Assembly: GCA_016648135.1 (NCBI GenBank)
Contig: JADDOH010002106.1
Coordinates: forward strand, 124,001 to 188,000
DNA length: 64,000 bases
Reading direction: 5' to 3'
Source of the DNA: Agrypnia vestita
Taxonomy: Eukaryota > Arthropoda > Insecta > Trichoptera > Phryganeidae
The notes below the pieces were generated by a model, which was given only the letters and a program-made list of their open reading frames with translations, searched no databases and was not told the DNA's origin. Each line of letters starts with the position of its first letter. Within the stretch, counting starts at the first letter, position 1. This document shows, one piece after another, positions 21,363 through 32,940 of this stretch. A program made the position numbers and the translations under genes.

Positions 21363-22335
21363 TATTTATATTCAGGGGCAGGTTGTCTATGTTTTACGTA
21401 GGGTCCTAGAGAGTAGGCCTTACTAGATGGCGCTGTTCTCATAGCCTGTGTTCTCAACTCTCAGCCGAAATATATAGTAAAGGTACGTCATTTTTGACGT
21501 GTTACATATATTTACATACCGACATAATATAATAATAATTACCTACCCATTTTATGCATAGAGTATAAAAGTTTGCAGATATGAACTAAACCGTTTAGGA
21601 AAGGGGTGTGGGTCTCCTCTCACGTTAAACACATTTCAATTTCAATTTATTTATTCAAAAATATGTACATTACAAACTTAATATTCAATGCATACTTACT
21701 ATGAAGGTATATCTATATATATATAAATAAAAATCAATAATGTTTAGCACCAATAAGGATTTTAATTCACTTTTGTTCTGGCTCTTGCCCCGAACAGTCG
21801 GGTTTACTCGTCCAGTTTTGGGCAGGACTCAAAATAAGAGGCCCTTGAGAATGAGCAGTGTTACCTGTTCGAAACGTCGGGAGTTTAAAAGTCCTTTTCA
21901 GGACTGTTTGACGCGGGTTCCCCCAGAAAGTAGTTCGTCATCTTTTATCCGCGAAAACCTTAAATATAACATAAATATAACATATATATATATATATATA
22001 TATATGTATAATATATAAAATATTTAATTAATTAACATATAAAGTCTGGTCAAAGGTGTAGGAGAATCCTGCTTCGGAAAACCTCTTCAGATACATGGAA
22101 TACATCAATACCCAAAGCGATTTTGTTCAGCATAGCTGTGGCTCTTCCAACAGGCACAACCATCGGCAGGTTGGTCCTGTATATTGGAATGTACTTTTCG
22201 AGAGTATTTAGTTTGACCTTTTCATAATTTTCATAAACAAGTCAAACGTATTGAAAACAGCCGTGGCACAAGGTTTTGTACCAAGAAACTGACGTTCGTT
22301 CATTTCTGGATACTAAGGTGGCCTGTGATTATACA
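21363..22335. other. Intergenic DNA, no gene recognised
   Basis: Includes a possible LINE 3' end on the minus strand near 21630-21700 (CAATTTATTTATTCAAAAAT) and a short (TA)n tract at about 21977-22003. The 21740-22018 frame is not supported by any motif. Confidence 0.3.
21977..22003. repeat. (TA)n microsatellite
   Basis: Alternating TA, about 27 bp, inside AT-rich sequence. Confidence 0.9.
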
Positions 22336-22339
22336 ATAA

Positions 22340-22640
22340 ATTATAATTTAGTCTTGAACGATGAGCACCGCGAAGGTTGCACCACCGGTCGCAAGATGCA
22401 GCGCGTGGCGCGCGTGCGTGTGGCGCAGCAGGTGTGGAAGATGTCTCCTATCCGGGGCGCGGGGCCGATTTTCGGCACCGCTTTCTTTTCGCGGACGGGT
22501 TAGGCCGGTTGGCCGCGCCGCCCGCGGGTAGAGCGCACCGGCGCCGCTCAACTGTTGCTCGCGCCAGCCGCACGGAAAATCGCAAACGATTGGACAATCG
22601 CGAATCGGGAAGAAAACACCTCAACGGTACTTAAAATACG
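22340..22640. promoter_or_regulatory. GC-rich, CpG-rich island of unknown role
   Basis: The block has many CG dinucleotides (for example GGCCGCGCCGCCCGCGGG near 22511) in an otherwise AT-rich window, with sharp edges. Frames are open on both strands (plus 22377-22634, 85 codons; minus 22348-22551, 67 codons) but their products are Arg/Ala/Pro-rich, as expected from composition. In an insect genome such an island often marks a promoter or a first exon. A plus-strand GGTACTT near 22626 could be a splice donor, but no following exon is evident. Confidence 0.35.
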
Positions 22641-22691
22641 ATTAATCATCGATACTTTTATTTTACCATGAATTAATTGAACAATTTTAAT

Positions 22692-23236
22692 GTATTAAAA
22701 AAGTAACCCATAAAAACCAAGTTTTTATTATACTTCCTTTCTTTGTAAAATATAACAACAATTAAAGACGAATTAAAACATATAACATAACACTAAACAT
22801 ACAGTAATTTAATATATTTATAAAATGTCAAATGTTTTGAGCTTTGATAAGACACTTCATGCTTTGAAAATTAGATTCTAAAAACGTTTGTCAGTCTATT
22901 TAGATCTTCGACATTCGTAGTGAAGTACCTATTATGTATACCGATGGAGTAATTCAAATTTAGAAAATATTCCGCGAGGTTATCGGGCCGCCGTTGCTAA
23001 TCAAACTTTTCTAATGAATCCAATTTGAAAAAACCTATAAAATTTCTAAATATCCGAAATTATACTATAATTATTTTTTTTTAACGAAAATTTGATAAAT
23101 CTTCTTGATCGTCGCCACGAGTCTACTTACCAAGTTTCAGCTCGATTGGATCACGGGAAAAGGGTAAAAAATCGATCCAAAGCAAGCCGGCAAGCAAGCA
23201 AGCAGACGCCACAAATTATATAAAGGGAGTAAAAAA
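22692..23236 (-). repeat. Repeat family A, copy 1 (long)
   Basis: On the minus strand it runs from ACTCCCTTTATATAATTTGT through CGATTTTTTACCCTTTTCCC, ACTCGTGGCGACGATCAAG and GAAGTGTCTTATCAAAGCTC to AAAGAAAGGAAGTATAATAA. The ends echo each other (ACTCCCTTT and AAAGGAAGT), which suggests short inverted termini of a non-autonomous DNA transposon. Matches copies at 34848-35497 and 58416-58690. No coding capacity. Confidence 0.7.
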
Positions 23237-23374
23237 ACATATTGGATAGACGGTTAAAGCGTTTCACCACCCAAAAGACTGAAATTTAGCTAAAAACTGG
23301 GCGATATTTTTACAAGGAGATAGTGTATTATTACAGTATTTTTTTAAAACACTTCAACAGTCCAAGAGGCCCAA

Positions 23375-23470
23375 TTACAGAAACGAAACACATCACAAAA
23401 CCCCTAGGCTTGAATAAATCACATAGATTAACTGTGACCTAATCGGGAATCGAATGCGGTTCTGTCACAT
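23375..23470 (-). repeat. tRNA-derived SINE S2, copy 2
   Basis: The minus-strand order is a B-box-like CATTCGATTCCCG, then TAGGTCACAG, then GGGGTTTTGTGATGTGTTTC, matching 17035-17145. The 5' part of the tRNA-like head is degraded. Confidence 0.5.
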
Positions 23471-23559
23471 ACATATTATTAAATTATTGTTTTATTGGAA
23501 AGAATTGGGGTATTATTTTTTTAATTTTATTCGGTCATCCAACAGGGATACATTATATA

Positions 23560-23920
23560 GGTATGAGAGTGTCGCGGACCTTAGCACTGACAGAAGAATA
23601 TATATGCTCAGTACCTGAGAAAAGAAGTACCTTCCTACGTAGCTGCAAATGGACAGTGGAGAATCAGGTCGTACCATAAACTGCAAGCTTTATGGGACGA
23701 ACCGGATATCGTGGCCACACTAAACAACGGGCGACTACACTGGGCCAGAATCGTCGGCCACATATGGTGCTGAATCACAAACCTTGAAGGAAACGGGGCG
23801 ATATTGCAAAAAATGACGTGCTCTGTGCGCGTGCGCGTAAAAAAAGACTGAAGGACTACCTGTGAAGATAGCGAAGCTACAGCAATAAATGAAGCAAAAC
23901 AATGTAAAAAATCGTATTTA
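23560..23920 (+). pseudogene. Decayed LINE tail
   Basis: Plus-strand reading in one frame gives YHKLQALWDEPDIVATLNNG, then RLHWARIVGHIW and a stop. This corresponds to the EPDIV...RLRWLGHVxRM segment of LINE polyproteins. A later block (ARARKKRLKDYL) precedes another stop. 5'-truncated and non-functional. Confidence 0.55.
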
Positions 23921-24376
23921 ACTTTACAACTACACCACCAGTGCAAACCTTAATTGGCTTTTATGTTTACAATTCTTTGTATTTATTATTATAATCTGTT
24001 GGTTTTCCGAATAAATATAAATAAATAAATAAATAAACAACTCTAAATAAAAATGCACATCTCTTAAGGCGCTTGGCGCGGCCGTGTTTTCAAAAGGTGT
24101 ATCGAGCGAGTTGTTTACACTTGCAAAACTTGCGTCCACGCAGAAACGGTCACGCATGTAGCACTATGCAATTTTAAGGTCTGGTGTTAAAGTTTGTACG
24201 TTTCTAGTCCGTTCATATGACTGGAAAAAAATATTTACTTCAAAATGTGCACATTCTTCAAAATACTCCCTTTTACTGCAACATTAGGGCTGTCAAACGC
24301 CGCCTTAGCGGATACACTGTCAGCTAATGTAAAGTTTTACTTACTTTAGGTAAAGGACACAATAGGTTATATTAAG

Positions 24377-25062
24377 TTGGTTTTAAGATGAACATAAAGA
24401 AAACAAAAATTTGAGTCCAGAGAACAAAGTCATCACAATCAATGGTAATAATATTGAAATCGTAGATGAATATATATACCTAGGACACAATATAAAAATG
24501 AATAAAGAGAACCAAACAGCAGAATTGCCAAGACGAATAGGAATGAGCTGGCAAACTCAAACATATCTTCGAGAACAAAGAGATCCCAATTAGCCTAAAA
24601 AGAAAAGCCTTTGAATCGTGCATACTGCCAATGATGACGTATGGATTAGAGACTATGGCCCTCACAAAGAAAAGTGTAGAAAAGCTCAAATGCACGCAAC
24701 GATCCATGGAGAGATCCATGCTTGGAGTAAGCTTAAGAGATAGAATTAGAAACGACGAAATTGGGCGCAGAACTAGAGTAGTGGATATCATGGATCGTGT
24801 AGCGAAGCTAAAATGGCAATGGGCAGGACACGTTGCAAGACAGGATACTACAAGATGGCCTCCCAGAGTTCTGAAATGGAGACCTTGGGAAAATAAAAGA
24901 GGCATCGGAAGACCTCAAAAGAGATGGGCCGATGATATTGTCGCTGTGGGGGGAAAGAAATGGCTACAATTAGCCAACAACAGGGAAGAATGGAAAAATA
25001 AGGAAGAGGCCTATATCCAGCAGTGGAAAGACGAAGGCTGATGAAGAAGAAGAAGAAGAAGT
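24377..25062 (+). pseudogene. 5'-truncated LINE with a frameshift
   Basis: Reading on the plus strand gives VGFKMNIKKTKI near 24377, then a frame change, then VDEYIYLGHNIKMN (24453 on), another frame change near 24525-24600, and a long open part at 24631-25041: MMTYGLETMAL, RDRIRNDEI, WQWAGHVARQDTTRW, GIGRPQKRWADDI and EAYIQQWKDEG at the end. The stop is followed by a GAA tandem tail. This is the C-terminal part of a lepidopteran endonuclease-reverse transcriptase LINE. The catalytic RT core is missing. Flanking target duplications are not clear. Confidence 0.8.
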
Positions 25063-26015
25063 AAGTGTTTTACTATCCTATTGAAGAAAAAGATGAAGTA
25101 AGTATGCGCGATGTGATCAGCCAACAGTTTGCGAATCTCGGAGAATTATTTCTTCACGCTTGTGACACGGGGCGGGGCATCTGAGGCTACTCTTCAGAAA
25201 TGGAAAGTGGGCCTTTTTATATGAAATGCATTGAATTTCAATATTACGTGACCATAAAAGAACCACTTTTCCTCGCCGCCTTCAACGAACCCGAATCAAG
25301 AGCAGAACAAATGGTTAATATAAGCTACTCGACTTTTGCACTGTCGATGTCCGATTATTTACCATTGTTAAAATTCGTTACTGCCATTGTAATACACCTG
25401 GTCGAAAAAAATATCAGTGTTTCGTGTTCCGTTACCGGAAATAACTGACCTCTAACAAAGATAATGCAAAATATTGTCGAGGGATCGTAGCTGCGGGAGC
25501 AAATGAAACATCTGAAATTATTAGTTTTATTATTTAACTAATGTTACTGCACACGAATTTAATAGGAGCCTTGTTCTTTAATTTACTCTAATAGTCTGAA
25601 TATTTCACAAATACGTAAGTAGGCACTTTTCTATTTCGCATTTCTTTTGTCTATGGCCTGTTTCTATGACACGTCTCGCTTGTCAAAACAACTCTATGTT
25701 CAGCACGATGCCGCCGCGTATTTACAGAGACCCGATGCTCTAGAATAAATAAGTTAATTCTAAATTCATGTAGAATGTTGGAAATACTTCGATTATACGT
25801 AGTTCTTATTATTTAGGACTCTCGTGACAATGTAGTCAAAATAAAGTAATTTTAAATAAATGCAACAAGTTTTTTATGAAAAACTTTAATTGACTATTGT
25901 TTAAACATATATTACCTACTAGGTGTTTAATGTAAAATCATGTATTAGACCAAATATTATGTCATATCGTCATATAGAATTAAATAAAAATTTAAAATAA
26001 ATAATCATCAAGTTT
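25063..26015. other. Intergenic DNA with a shared repeat block
   Basis: The segment at 25598-25692 (GAATATTTCACAAATACG ... CTCGCTTGTCAAAACAAC) recurs at 41140-41237, showing a dispersed repeat. The 25200-25448 frame has no motif. No gene recognised. Confidence 0.35.
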
Positions 26016-26017
26016 GT

Positions 26018-26210
26018 GTTTTCTGGGGTATTATGCCGTGTTGTTACGACCTTTTGGGCCGGCGTTTCGGATCCCATTGCAGGGTCCATCATCAGGGCTG
26101 ATGCGATGTCACATCAGCCCTGATGTGACATCGCATCACATCAGTCATCAGACAGAAAACACAAACTTGAAGATTCTGAGAGGCCGTGAAAACCTAAGAA
26201 CATTCTGAAA
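26018..26210 (-). mobile_element. Penelope-like family fragment, copy 1
   Basis: Shares blocks with 28152-28368 and 29549-29628: GTTTTCTGGG(G), a TGCCGTGT block, GGCCG-CGTTTCGGATCCCAT, GGGTCCATCATCAGG, and at the other edge GGCCGTGAAAACCTAAGAAC. On the minus strand it carries a hammerhead-like core (see 26060-26100). Between these lies a perfect hairpin with 17-bp arms (26100-26116 and 26121-26137, loop GCCC). Confidence 0.5.
26060..26100 (-). ncRNA. Hammerhead-like motif (degenerate cleavage site)
   Basis: Minus-strand CTGATGA is at 26095-26089 and GAAAC at 26068-26064. The block between folds as GGA/TCC plus CCC/GGG with one bulge. GCC and GGC beside the core could form a short stem I. The expected GTC cleavage triplet reads GCC, so self-cleavage is unlikely in this copy. 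Confidence 0.35.
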
Positions 26211-28150
26211 ATAAATAACATCCTAATATTATTTTACAAGAGTAAACTTAGAAGAGTACAACATAGAAGAAGATATAAAGTTTGTAAAATAAATAAATAA
26301 TAATAATATTAAGTAAATTAATAATATTAACGAGTAATATAAATGAAGGGTGTAGATTAAAAGAAAATGGTTTAAATGTATGAGTATATCACGGGGATGC
26401 TATAGGCCAGAAAAAAAATTTAAAGTCAGTGAGTTTACTTGAGATGTGAGAAAAAAAGGAGAAGGAAGTGTTCGTTAAAATTCCATTTAGAAGGTCACGT
26501 AAGGATGAGTCTTTGTTCTCTCCGGACCTTAACTCTTACTCTTAACATGACCTTGCTAAATGTTTATCAGGGCGTGGGTGTCTAAGAGATGATGGAGCGA
26601 CCTAGCTGGATGAATGGACAATTGGATCTTCCCGGGATGCTTATTCTGGATTGACTCGAAAATTATGACCTCTGGGGTGGCGAATCAAGTGTCACTTGTG
26701 CTGTATTTTTCACCTTTGGCTGTTGGTTCCCCTGGGATCCCATGGGTTCCACTGAAGCTTCTGTGGGAGCTAAACTAAATCCCGATAAAAAAAAAGTTTT
26801 TTCGTGCATATGAAGGCAGAGTCGCATTGTAGGTACTCCGATATTCTGACTTCTTCTTTCGAACGACGTTTCTGTTTGTTTCTGTGACTAGTAAATAGGC
26901 GAGCGTGCATGATATAAAAAACGAGAATCGTTTTACCTCACGTGTAAGTACAAAGTGAAGGAGGAAATTATTCTGTATAAAGTCTACGCAAGGTCTCTCT
27001 TCGTAGACAGTATAATCGCTGTAAAATAACAGAGAACTCCAGTCCTTTTGGAACATCCTTGCCGTTGGACCAAGCTCTTAAGAGTTTATTTATGTGGGTG
27101 GTACATAAATATACACTTTAAATGAGATCACGCACAGGCCAATATATTGGATTCATATTTTTAAAAATCATTTTAATAAAATGGTTAAGCGTGTTATGCT
27201 GAATGATAGAAGTGATATTCAAATGTCTTTGGTATCCATTCTGTCACAGTCACTGTGGACATCCTACTTTTACCGTTTCTACGCAACACTATTCGTGAAG
27301 ACATTACTGACACCTACATTTGCACAAATACCCAACTGCCGAAAACAGGTCATAATTAATTTATTGCTCATTAAAATATATTTTAATCGTTATTTAATAT
27401 ACGCGAACATTCATATAATTATATATATTTTTATTATTATTTATATTTAATTTTATAGTTATGTAGTATTTTGTTTTATATTTATATTATTTTGTTCTCA
27501 CTATATTGTCAGCTGCTCATCTCGGCACAGGTTCTTCTTAGTGAGATGAGCGGCTCCTTTTCCTACGACATGTATCAAGATGAAGATAAATAAAAAGAAA
27601 AAATAATAGATAAACCATAGATCGCACAAGAAGAGTCATAAAACACAGTGGAAATCTTGTTAACGTCTTTATGAGTTACGACTACCAACATCTGACCTTG
27701 TTTCGGTCGACGAATTGTCTCCAGGATTTCGGCACATCCGCTTCGTCAATGGAGTAGTAAATTATATGAAAAAATAATCATCGAGCGCAACGTGTTCAGT
27801 GTAATATATTATAATTTTTAAAAATATAGGTAAATGTCAAAATCTAACAAGTAGTTGAACAATACAATGCACCTGCGGCTCGATTCGCATTCCACAGAAT
27901 CTACATTTTGGAAATCGATATACCAGGGCCGTGTAGTTTATACGTTATGCAAAACTAGATCCAGAAAAATATAATTTAGACACATTTTAATAATATATCA
28001 GATTCATATTTAATTTAGATTTATTTTTTATCTCCTTACGTACATATGCGATGCAATAATGATATTAATAAACCCTAGGCAATAAACCCTAATATAATAT
28101 CATTCATCTTTGTCCGCGTTCTAACCAAAGTGTTACTTTTTCTTAAATAA
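26211..28150. other. Intergenic DNA, no gene recognised
   Basis: No frame here has a recognisable motif. The 26775-27056 minus-strand frame (93 codons) and the 27181-27450 plus-strand frame (89 codons) are AT-driven and lack support. No element ends or RNA genes seen. Confidence 0.3.
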
Positions 28151-28151
28151 T

Positions 28152-28368
28152 AATGTTCTTAGGTTTTCACGGCCGTTCAGAATCATCCGGTTTGATTTCG
28201 AAAGCAAGCAACCTGCTTTCCACACGATATTGCAAACCAATACTTAATCATAACATCAAAACTCAACAAAACATCAATCCTAATGATGGACCCTGTGATG
28301 GTATCCGAGACGTCGGCCAGAAAGGTCTTAGATACACGGCAGAATGACCCAGAAAACTCAAACTAGAA
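28152..28368 (+). mobile_element. Penelope-like family fragment, copy 2
   Basis: It begins AATGTTCTTAGGTTTTCACG and ends in CCCAGAAAACTCAAACTAGA, both shared with copies at 26.0 and 29.6 kb. A plus-strand hammerhead-like core is at 28280-28311, but with two core changes: CTAATGA for CTGATGA and GAGAC for GAAAC. The GTC following the core is intact. It has lost ribozyme function if it ever had one. Confidence 0.5.
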
Positions 28369-28639
28369 GTATTTGCATATTTCTTCCTGGTATTAGTATA
28401 TTGAACGTTGATGTTCCCCCTTTGATCCCGTAGGATGACTTTGAATCTCCTTGAGTCAAATAAAATTCGGGAATGCTAGAAACAGATACGAGTGTCAAGT
28501 AGTGGTGAATGCCGAGCAGTGTTTATGTCACAAGAGAAGACAAAAATATCAATACGTATACACGGTTTTGAGATTAATCTCGACTAAATCTCCGAGACTC
28601 ACCTCATTGTGTCTCTTTCTGTGGACACGGGGCATTATA

Positions 28640-29210
28640 CAGGGTTATTTGTAAAACATTAATAACCTCGCGGGACTATATTCCTGCCTTGATTATGAGT
28701 CGAAAATGTTCAAGCTATAATGACCTAATATCAATAGTTAAGGAGATATGCGACATCAAAGTTTGCATTTTTTTTTCAATATTTCTGACTTATATTTTTC
28801 AAAACGTTGGACTATCATCACAGTAACTCATATCGATTACGAAAAATTCATTCGTTTCAATACAAGTTAAATAAAATGATAAAAACCCCGAAAAAATTCC
28901 AATTGGAATTTATTTTCTATCTCCTGAATTTGGAATTCCAAATGGAATTTGAAGGTTTTTATTTTTTATTTGACTTATATTAAAGGAAATGAATTTTTCA
29001 CATTCGATATAAGTTACCTTAATGATAGTCCAAAATTTTACAAAAAATAAGTCAGAAATATTGAAAAAAAAATGCAAACTTTGATGTCGCATATCTCCAT
29101 AATTATTGATATTAGGTCATAATAGCTTGAACATTTTCGACTCATAATCAAGGCAGGAATATAGTCCTGCGGGGTTATTAATGTTTTACAAATAACCCTG
29201 TATATTTGAT
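28640..29210. mobile_element. Palindrome family G, copy 1 (571-bp foldback element)
   Basis: The ends are CAGGGTTATTTGTAAAACAT and its complement. TATA lies on both sides (28636-28639 and 29211-29214). Almost the whole length pairs with itself: blocks such as CCTTGATTATGAGTCGAAAA and AAAGTTTGCATTTTTTTTCA occur in both arms. The centre is near 28920 (CCAATTGGAATT). No coding capacity. Related copies are at 43517-43866, 55932-56112 and 63259-63692. A TATA duplication is compatible with several DNA transposon groups, so I do not name the superfamily. Confidence 0.8.
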
Positions 29211-29214
29211 TTTC

Positions 29215-29548
29215 AGCCTTAGTAGATGCGGTTATTCATGCATGTTTGTTTTTTAATACGAGTGTATATATTTTGTAAACAGGTTTGACAGTTAGCGGTA
29301 GTTTGTTGGACCTGGCACCAAGGACGTTACAGTCACAGTTGAAAACGCCGAAAAATTCCGGCGGAATGTCGTATTTGGTACGGTAAACAGTCGCTACACG
29401 GGAGTTGGAGCGATTACGTAATCAGCTTTGATCAGGTACCAAGATCTCAGCAGTATGAAGTCGTTGAGAATGATATTCACCTCGAATTGATCACTTAAAT
29501 CTAATAGGCCCGAGTTCGCAGTGTCCTAAATGTAAACATCGGACAGAA
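29215..29548. other. Intergenic DNA, no gene recognised
   Basis: A short more GC-balanced piece with no frame of note. Confidence 0.3.
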
Positions 29549-29628
29549 AAGTCGTAGAAATACGGCAGAATGTTCCAGAAAACTCAAACCAGAAGATTCT
29601 GAACGACCGTGAAAACCTAAGGACATTT
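29549..29628 (-). mobile_element. Penelope-like family fragment, copy 3
   Basis: Shares CCAGAAAACTCAAACCAGAA, GATTCTGAACGACCGTGAAA and ACCTAAGGACATT with copies 1 and 2, but lacks the hammerhead-like part. Confidence 0.45.
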
Positions 29629-30404
29629 TTTTATGGTATTTAAACATAGATTATGATAGAGTGGGAGAAAAAGATAGACGTAGGTACCTACTGCAAATGA
29701 AGTGCTAACGACCAAGGAACGAATGCCTTGACCATAGAGGAATTAAACGTAGAGCTGCCTTTATCCTCATCTATACGACACTAAAATTCTATTTATATTT
29801 TTCGTAATGTCTCTGGCATCAGCATGAATAGAACCAAATCTTGCAGAAGGTCACCGACACGATTTTATTATATTTAGATCTGTACAATGTACATGATACA
29901 ATTAATACACCGAGCTTGTCTCGCAAGAAGAATCTGTGTTGCGACAGGCAAAGTTTACAAAAAGGTAACAGGTAAGTATATGTAAACCTGAAATTTAAAC
30001 CGAAACATGAATTATAAAAATGATATTAAAAAATAAACACTGATTTAATATTTAAAGAATTTGAATTCCAAAATTTAGTTATTTAAATTAAATACACAAA
30101 TATTTAAGCACAAAAACACAATTACACTCCGTACACATAAAACTTACAGTCATAGTCAAAGAACACAAAAAATAGGAGCATAAATATACCTAAATTCAAT
30201 TAAACAGCCAAGAAACGCCGCTACTTTTACTTAGGCATTAAATACTTCAATATATTACATACTACCAGAAAATATAAGAACACAAAATAATCGTAAATCA
30301 TATTTTTTTTTAATATAAAATGTATGAAAAATTTAAAGAATATATATTTAAATATATAATTTCAAACATCATTTTACCAAGTTATGAATGTTTATATCTC
30401 TATT
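29629..30404. other. Very AT-rich intergenic DNA
   Basis: No supported frame, repeat end or RNA gene seen. Confidence 0.3.
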
Positions 30405-31201
30405 AACATATTATTTATTTTATTGTTTATTTTACATTTGTTTTAATATAAGTTACTAATAAATGCCACACTAGGTAGAACCTGTTCTGTGGCAGTTATT
30501 TTCATTTGATATTTATGTAATAGTAACAAATAACATCGTAAAGAAGTGTAACCTTTTAGGTTTCTATTATATTTTAAATAAAAATTTAAAAAAATTAAAA
30601 AATAAAAATAAAATCAGCAAGAATTTAGTAATGTATACAATCAAAAGATTACATAAATCTAAAAGAAAAGAAAATATGCATATAAAATTAAGATAAACAT
30701 TTAAGCATAGGTATACAAAAATAAATACAAAAGATAAGATACAAAAAATATTTTTTTTAAATAGCTACAGCTAAATACTATGTTAGAGTATAAGTTATTA
30801 AGCGGATTTTGCCTATTTAGAGGTCAAGGGCGAATCACTTCTTCAGCATACCTTCTACCTGATATTTTTTTTAAATTAGGGTGTTTAAAAGGTTTGTGTA
30901 TTATAATTTCTTTAGTTTCATTTGGGAACTTATTAAAAACAAGCGGGGCAGTGAAATTAAATTGTCTTTGTCCAAAAGACGTTTTCATTTTAGGTACCTC
31001 AAAATTAATTGCATTTGCCCGCCTTGTAACCCGTGTTTGTTGTGTACGCTTAAAATTTACCTTGTCTTTGTGGAATTTTACAAGTATGGTTTTAAGGTGT
31101 AATTGCCTCTTATACAACTGTCCCCTTAAAAATTGTGCGTATACTTCTCTTCCCGTACCCAAGTTTTTAACAATGATGGGGCAGTATCGACAAAAGGACA
31201 A
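30405..31201 (-). mobile_element. LINE 3' end (Jockey/CR1-like): C-terminus, 3' UTR and tail
   Basis: The minus-strand coding tail at 31201-30824 is followed by about 400 bp of AT-rich 3' UTR and an A-rich AAATAAACAATAAAATAAAT tail near 30410. The 5' limit is not defined. See the coding entry for motifs. Confidence 0.55.
30824..31201 (-). CDS. C-terminal end of a non-LTR retrotransposon polyprotein
   Basis: The frame of 125 codons ends with the pattern NFEVPKMKTSFGQRQFNFTA (about residues 66-85), PLVFNKFPNE (about 86-95) and a lysine-rich end. This matches the tail of Jockey/CR1-type LINE polyproteins, in which VPKxRTxFGQRSF and PxLYNxLPxE precede a short FKxxL stretch. The first ~60 residues are Lys/Gln-rich and not informative. 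The reverse transcriptase core is absent. An upstream start is not evident, so this is a fragment and not a host gene. Confidence 0.6.
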   Translation of the reverse strand: MSFCRYCPIIVKNLGTGREVYAQFLRGQLYKRQLHLKTILVKFHKDKVNFKRTQQTRVTRRANAINFEVPKMKTSFGQRQFNFTAPLVFNKFPNETKEIIIHKPFKHPNLKKISGRRYAEEVIRP

Positions 31202-31439
31202 TCAAAAAAATGTAACACAAGACTAATTTATTAACATGATGTTGCCAGCCGACTATTCAATTCCAAATGCATTGTATCATATCGTTGTAATTTCACATAT
31301 ACGTAATAATCTGTAAAAATCACGCCGGCTTATACTAAAGCACACCCTTGGAATTCCCATGTAGTAGAAAATTAGAATTAAGTCTAACATACAAATTCAC
31401 CAGAGAACCAAGATAACAAATGTGTCCCAAAGCTGCAGG

Positions 31440-31660
31440 CTAAAGTAGTAATTATCTGGACATATTTTATTGTAAGAGATGATGAAAAGAAAGTGGTAGA
31501 AGAACACAATTATTGGTCGTCCTTTTTGAAGTGGAGTGACATCAGAGGAGCGCGAGCGGCGGGAAATAGGTAGATGTGAAGATATTGTAACGAAAAGGAA
31601 AGCTTAAGGAAATGTGCACAGCCCGAATCCCTTGTAATATGTCACAAAACTGTGGAAGGA
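31440..31660 (+). pseudogene. Possible heavily decayed LINE tail
   Basis: Short plus-strand blocks IIGRPF and then, after a frame change, FLKWSDIRGARAAGN resemble the GRPRKRWSDDIRxxAG segment of endonuclease-reverse transcriptase LINEs. A KLWKDRERP block follows in another frame. Many stops. Low confidence. Confidence 0.4.
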
Positions 31661-31859
31661 TCGAGAACGACCTATAGCAATCTAGGGTTATTACAATACA
31701 TATTCGGAAAACGCCTGGCACAACAAGCGACGGGAACCTTCTCCTAATCACTAGAAAGGAATAGAATAATCTAGGAGGTTCGGTTTGGGCATAAATCGCG
31801 GGACTACGCCGCGGCAGGAGTTTGTTTTGACAGTTCGTTCGGTGCAAAGTGAGTCGCTA

Positions 31860-32160
31860 TGCGACGGCCAGGTGTCCCCGTTGGTAAATTTCGGAGCAAT
31901 AGATATCAACGAAATAATCAAGCGAGTTCTTACCTATGTGGCGAAATAAATAAATGCGATAAATACTACATACGAGAGTTGGACGAAATGTTTTAGTGAT
32001 TGTTAAATCGAGTATGCCCAGCTATAATAAAGTGGTAATTTAAAGAATAGAGTTAAGTGACTTTGTCCAATCAATAATTAATTAATCACTAATTAATAAA
32101 TCGCAAATTAATTTCCAGTGTTTTCATTTGCCTCCCGCAACCACGACCCGTGACAATATC
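31860..32160 (+). repeat. LTR-like end block
   Basis: The 3' part, TTTCCAGTGTTTTCATTTGC then CTCCCGCAACCACGACCCG and TGACA, recurs at 42505-42547 and, inverted and diverged, at 40990-41030. Ending in TGACA with a related TGTCACG start elsewhere is compatible with an LTR. No internal retrovirus-like coding region is visible nearby. Confidence 0.35.
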
Positions 32161-32940
32161 AAGACAGATAGAATTGGAAGAAAAAGCCATTGTCCAATAA
32201 TGCCAGATGATGATGTCGCTGATGAAATAAATCAATTGAAAAATGTATTCATTATGTAGCAACAAATTAAAAAAACATCAAACATCTGGTTAATTTATGC
32301 ACATTAGTTAGTACAAGCAAAGATTTCTCTTATTACTGCAAGCCTTGAGAGATGGAATTCAAATCTGTGTCGTAATTTTCTTACACTAAATCAGGTTCAG
32401 ACCGACAGGTTAAAAATGCGATATTGTTTCATACATCACACGTTTAAAACACCTCCAAAACATTAATATCGAAATAAAAAAACGATCAAGATATTTTTCA
32501 TATTACCTACAGGTATGTGTGTTCTGAAGATTAATTATTATTATATCTTTGGAAGGAGGGGTCCAATTATTATTAATTTTCTATTAATTACTTTGCCGTT
32601 TTACCGACCACATCAATTTAAAATAATAAGTAAAAAATCATAGGTCAAATAGAAAAAAATAATAACGATTCTATTATAAATATATCCTACATCCTAAAAG
32701 TAAAAAAGATAACTAATATTACACAGATCAATTCAATATTTAAAACTCTACTTAAGTATGTTATTAATCTTTCAAATATCAAACGAATTATAATAACAGT
32801 ATAAATAAAAGTTAGAGTATAAATATGAAAATTGTAATTAAACATAATAATTTAGTCGGTCCTTTCGTCTATCTGTCTGTCCATCCGTAACTTCGTGCAA
32901 CGTAAGTAATTTCTTTCGAATTCACGGATAAAAAAGCAAA
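32161..32940. other. AT-rich intergenic DNA
   Basis: No supported frame, repeat end or RNA gene. Confidence 0.3.

Noticed and set aside
24331..25074. GTTTTACT as a target duplication of the LINE at 24.4-25.1 kb
   Set aside because: The 8-mer is present near both sides (24334 and 25067) but not exactly at the expected junctions, so it may be chance.
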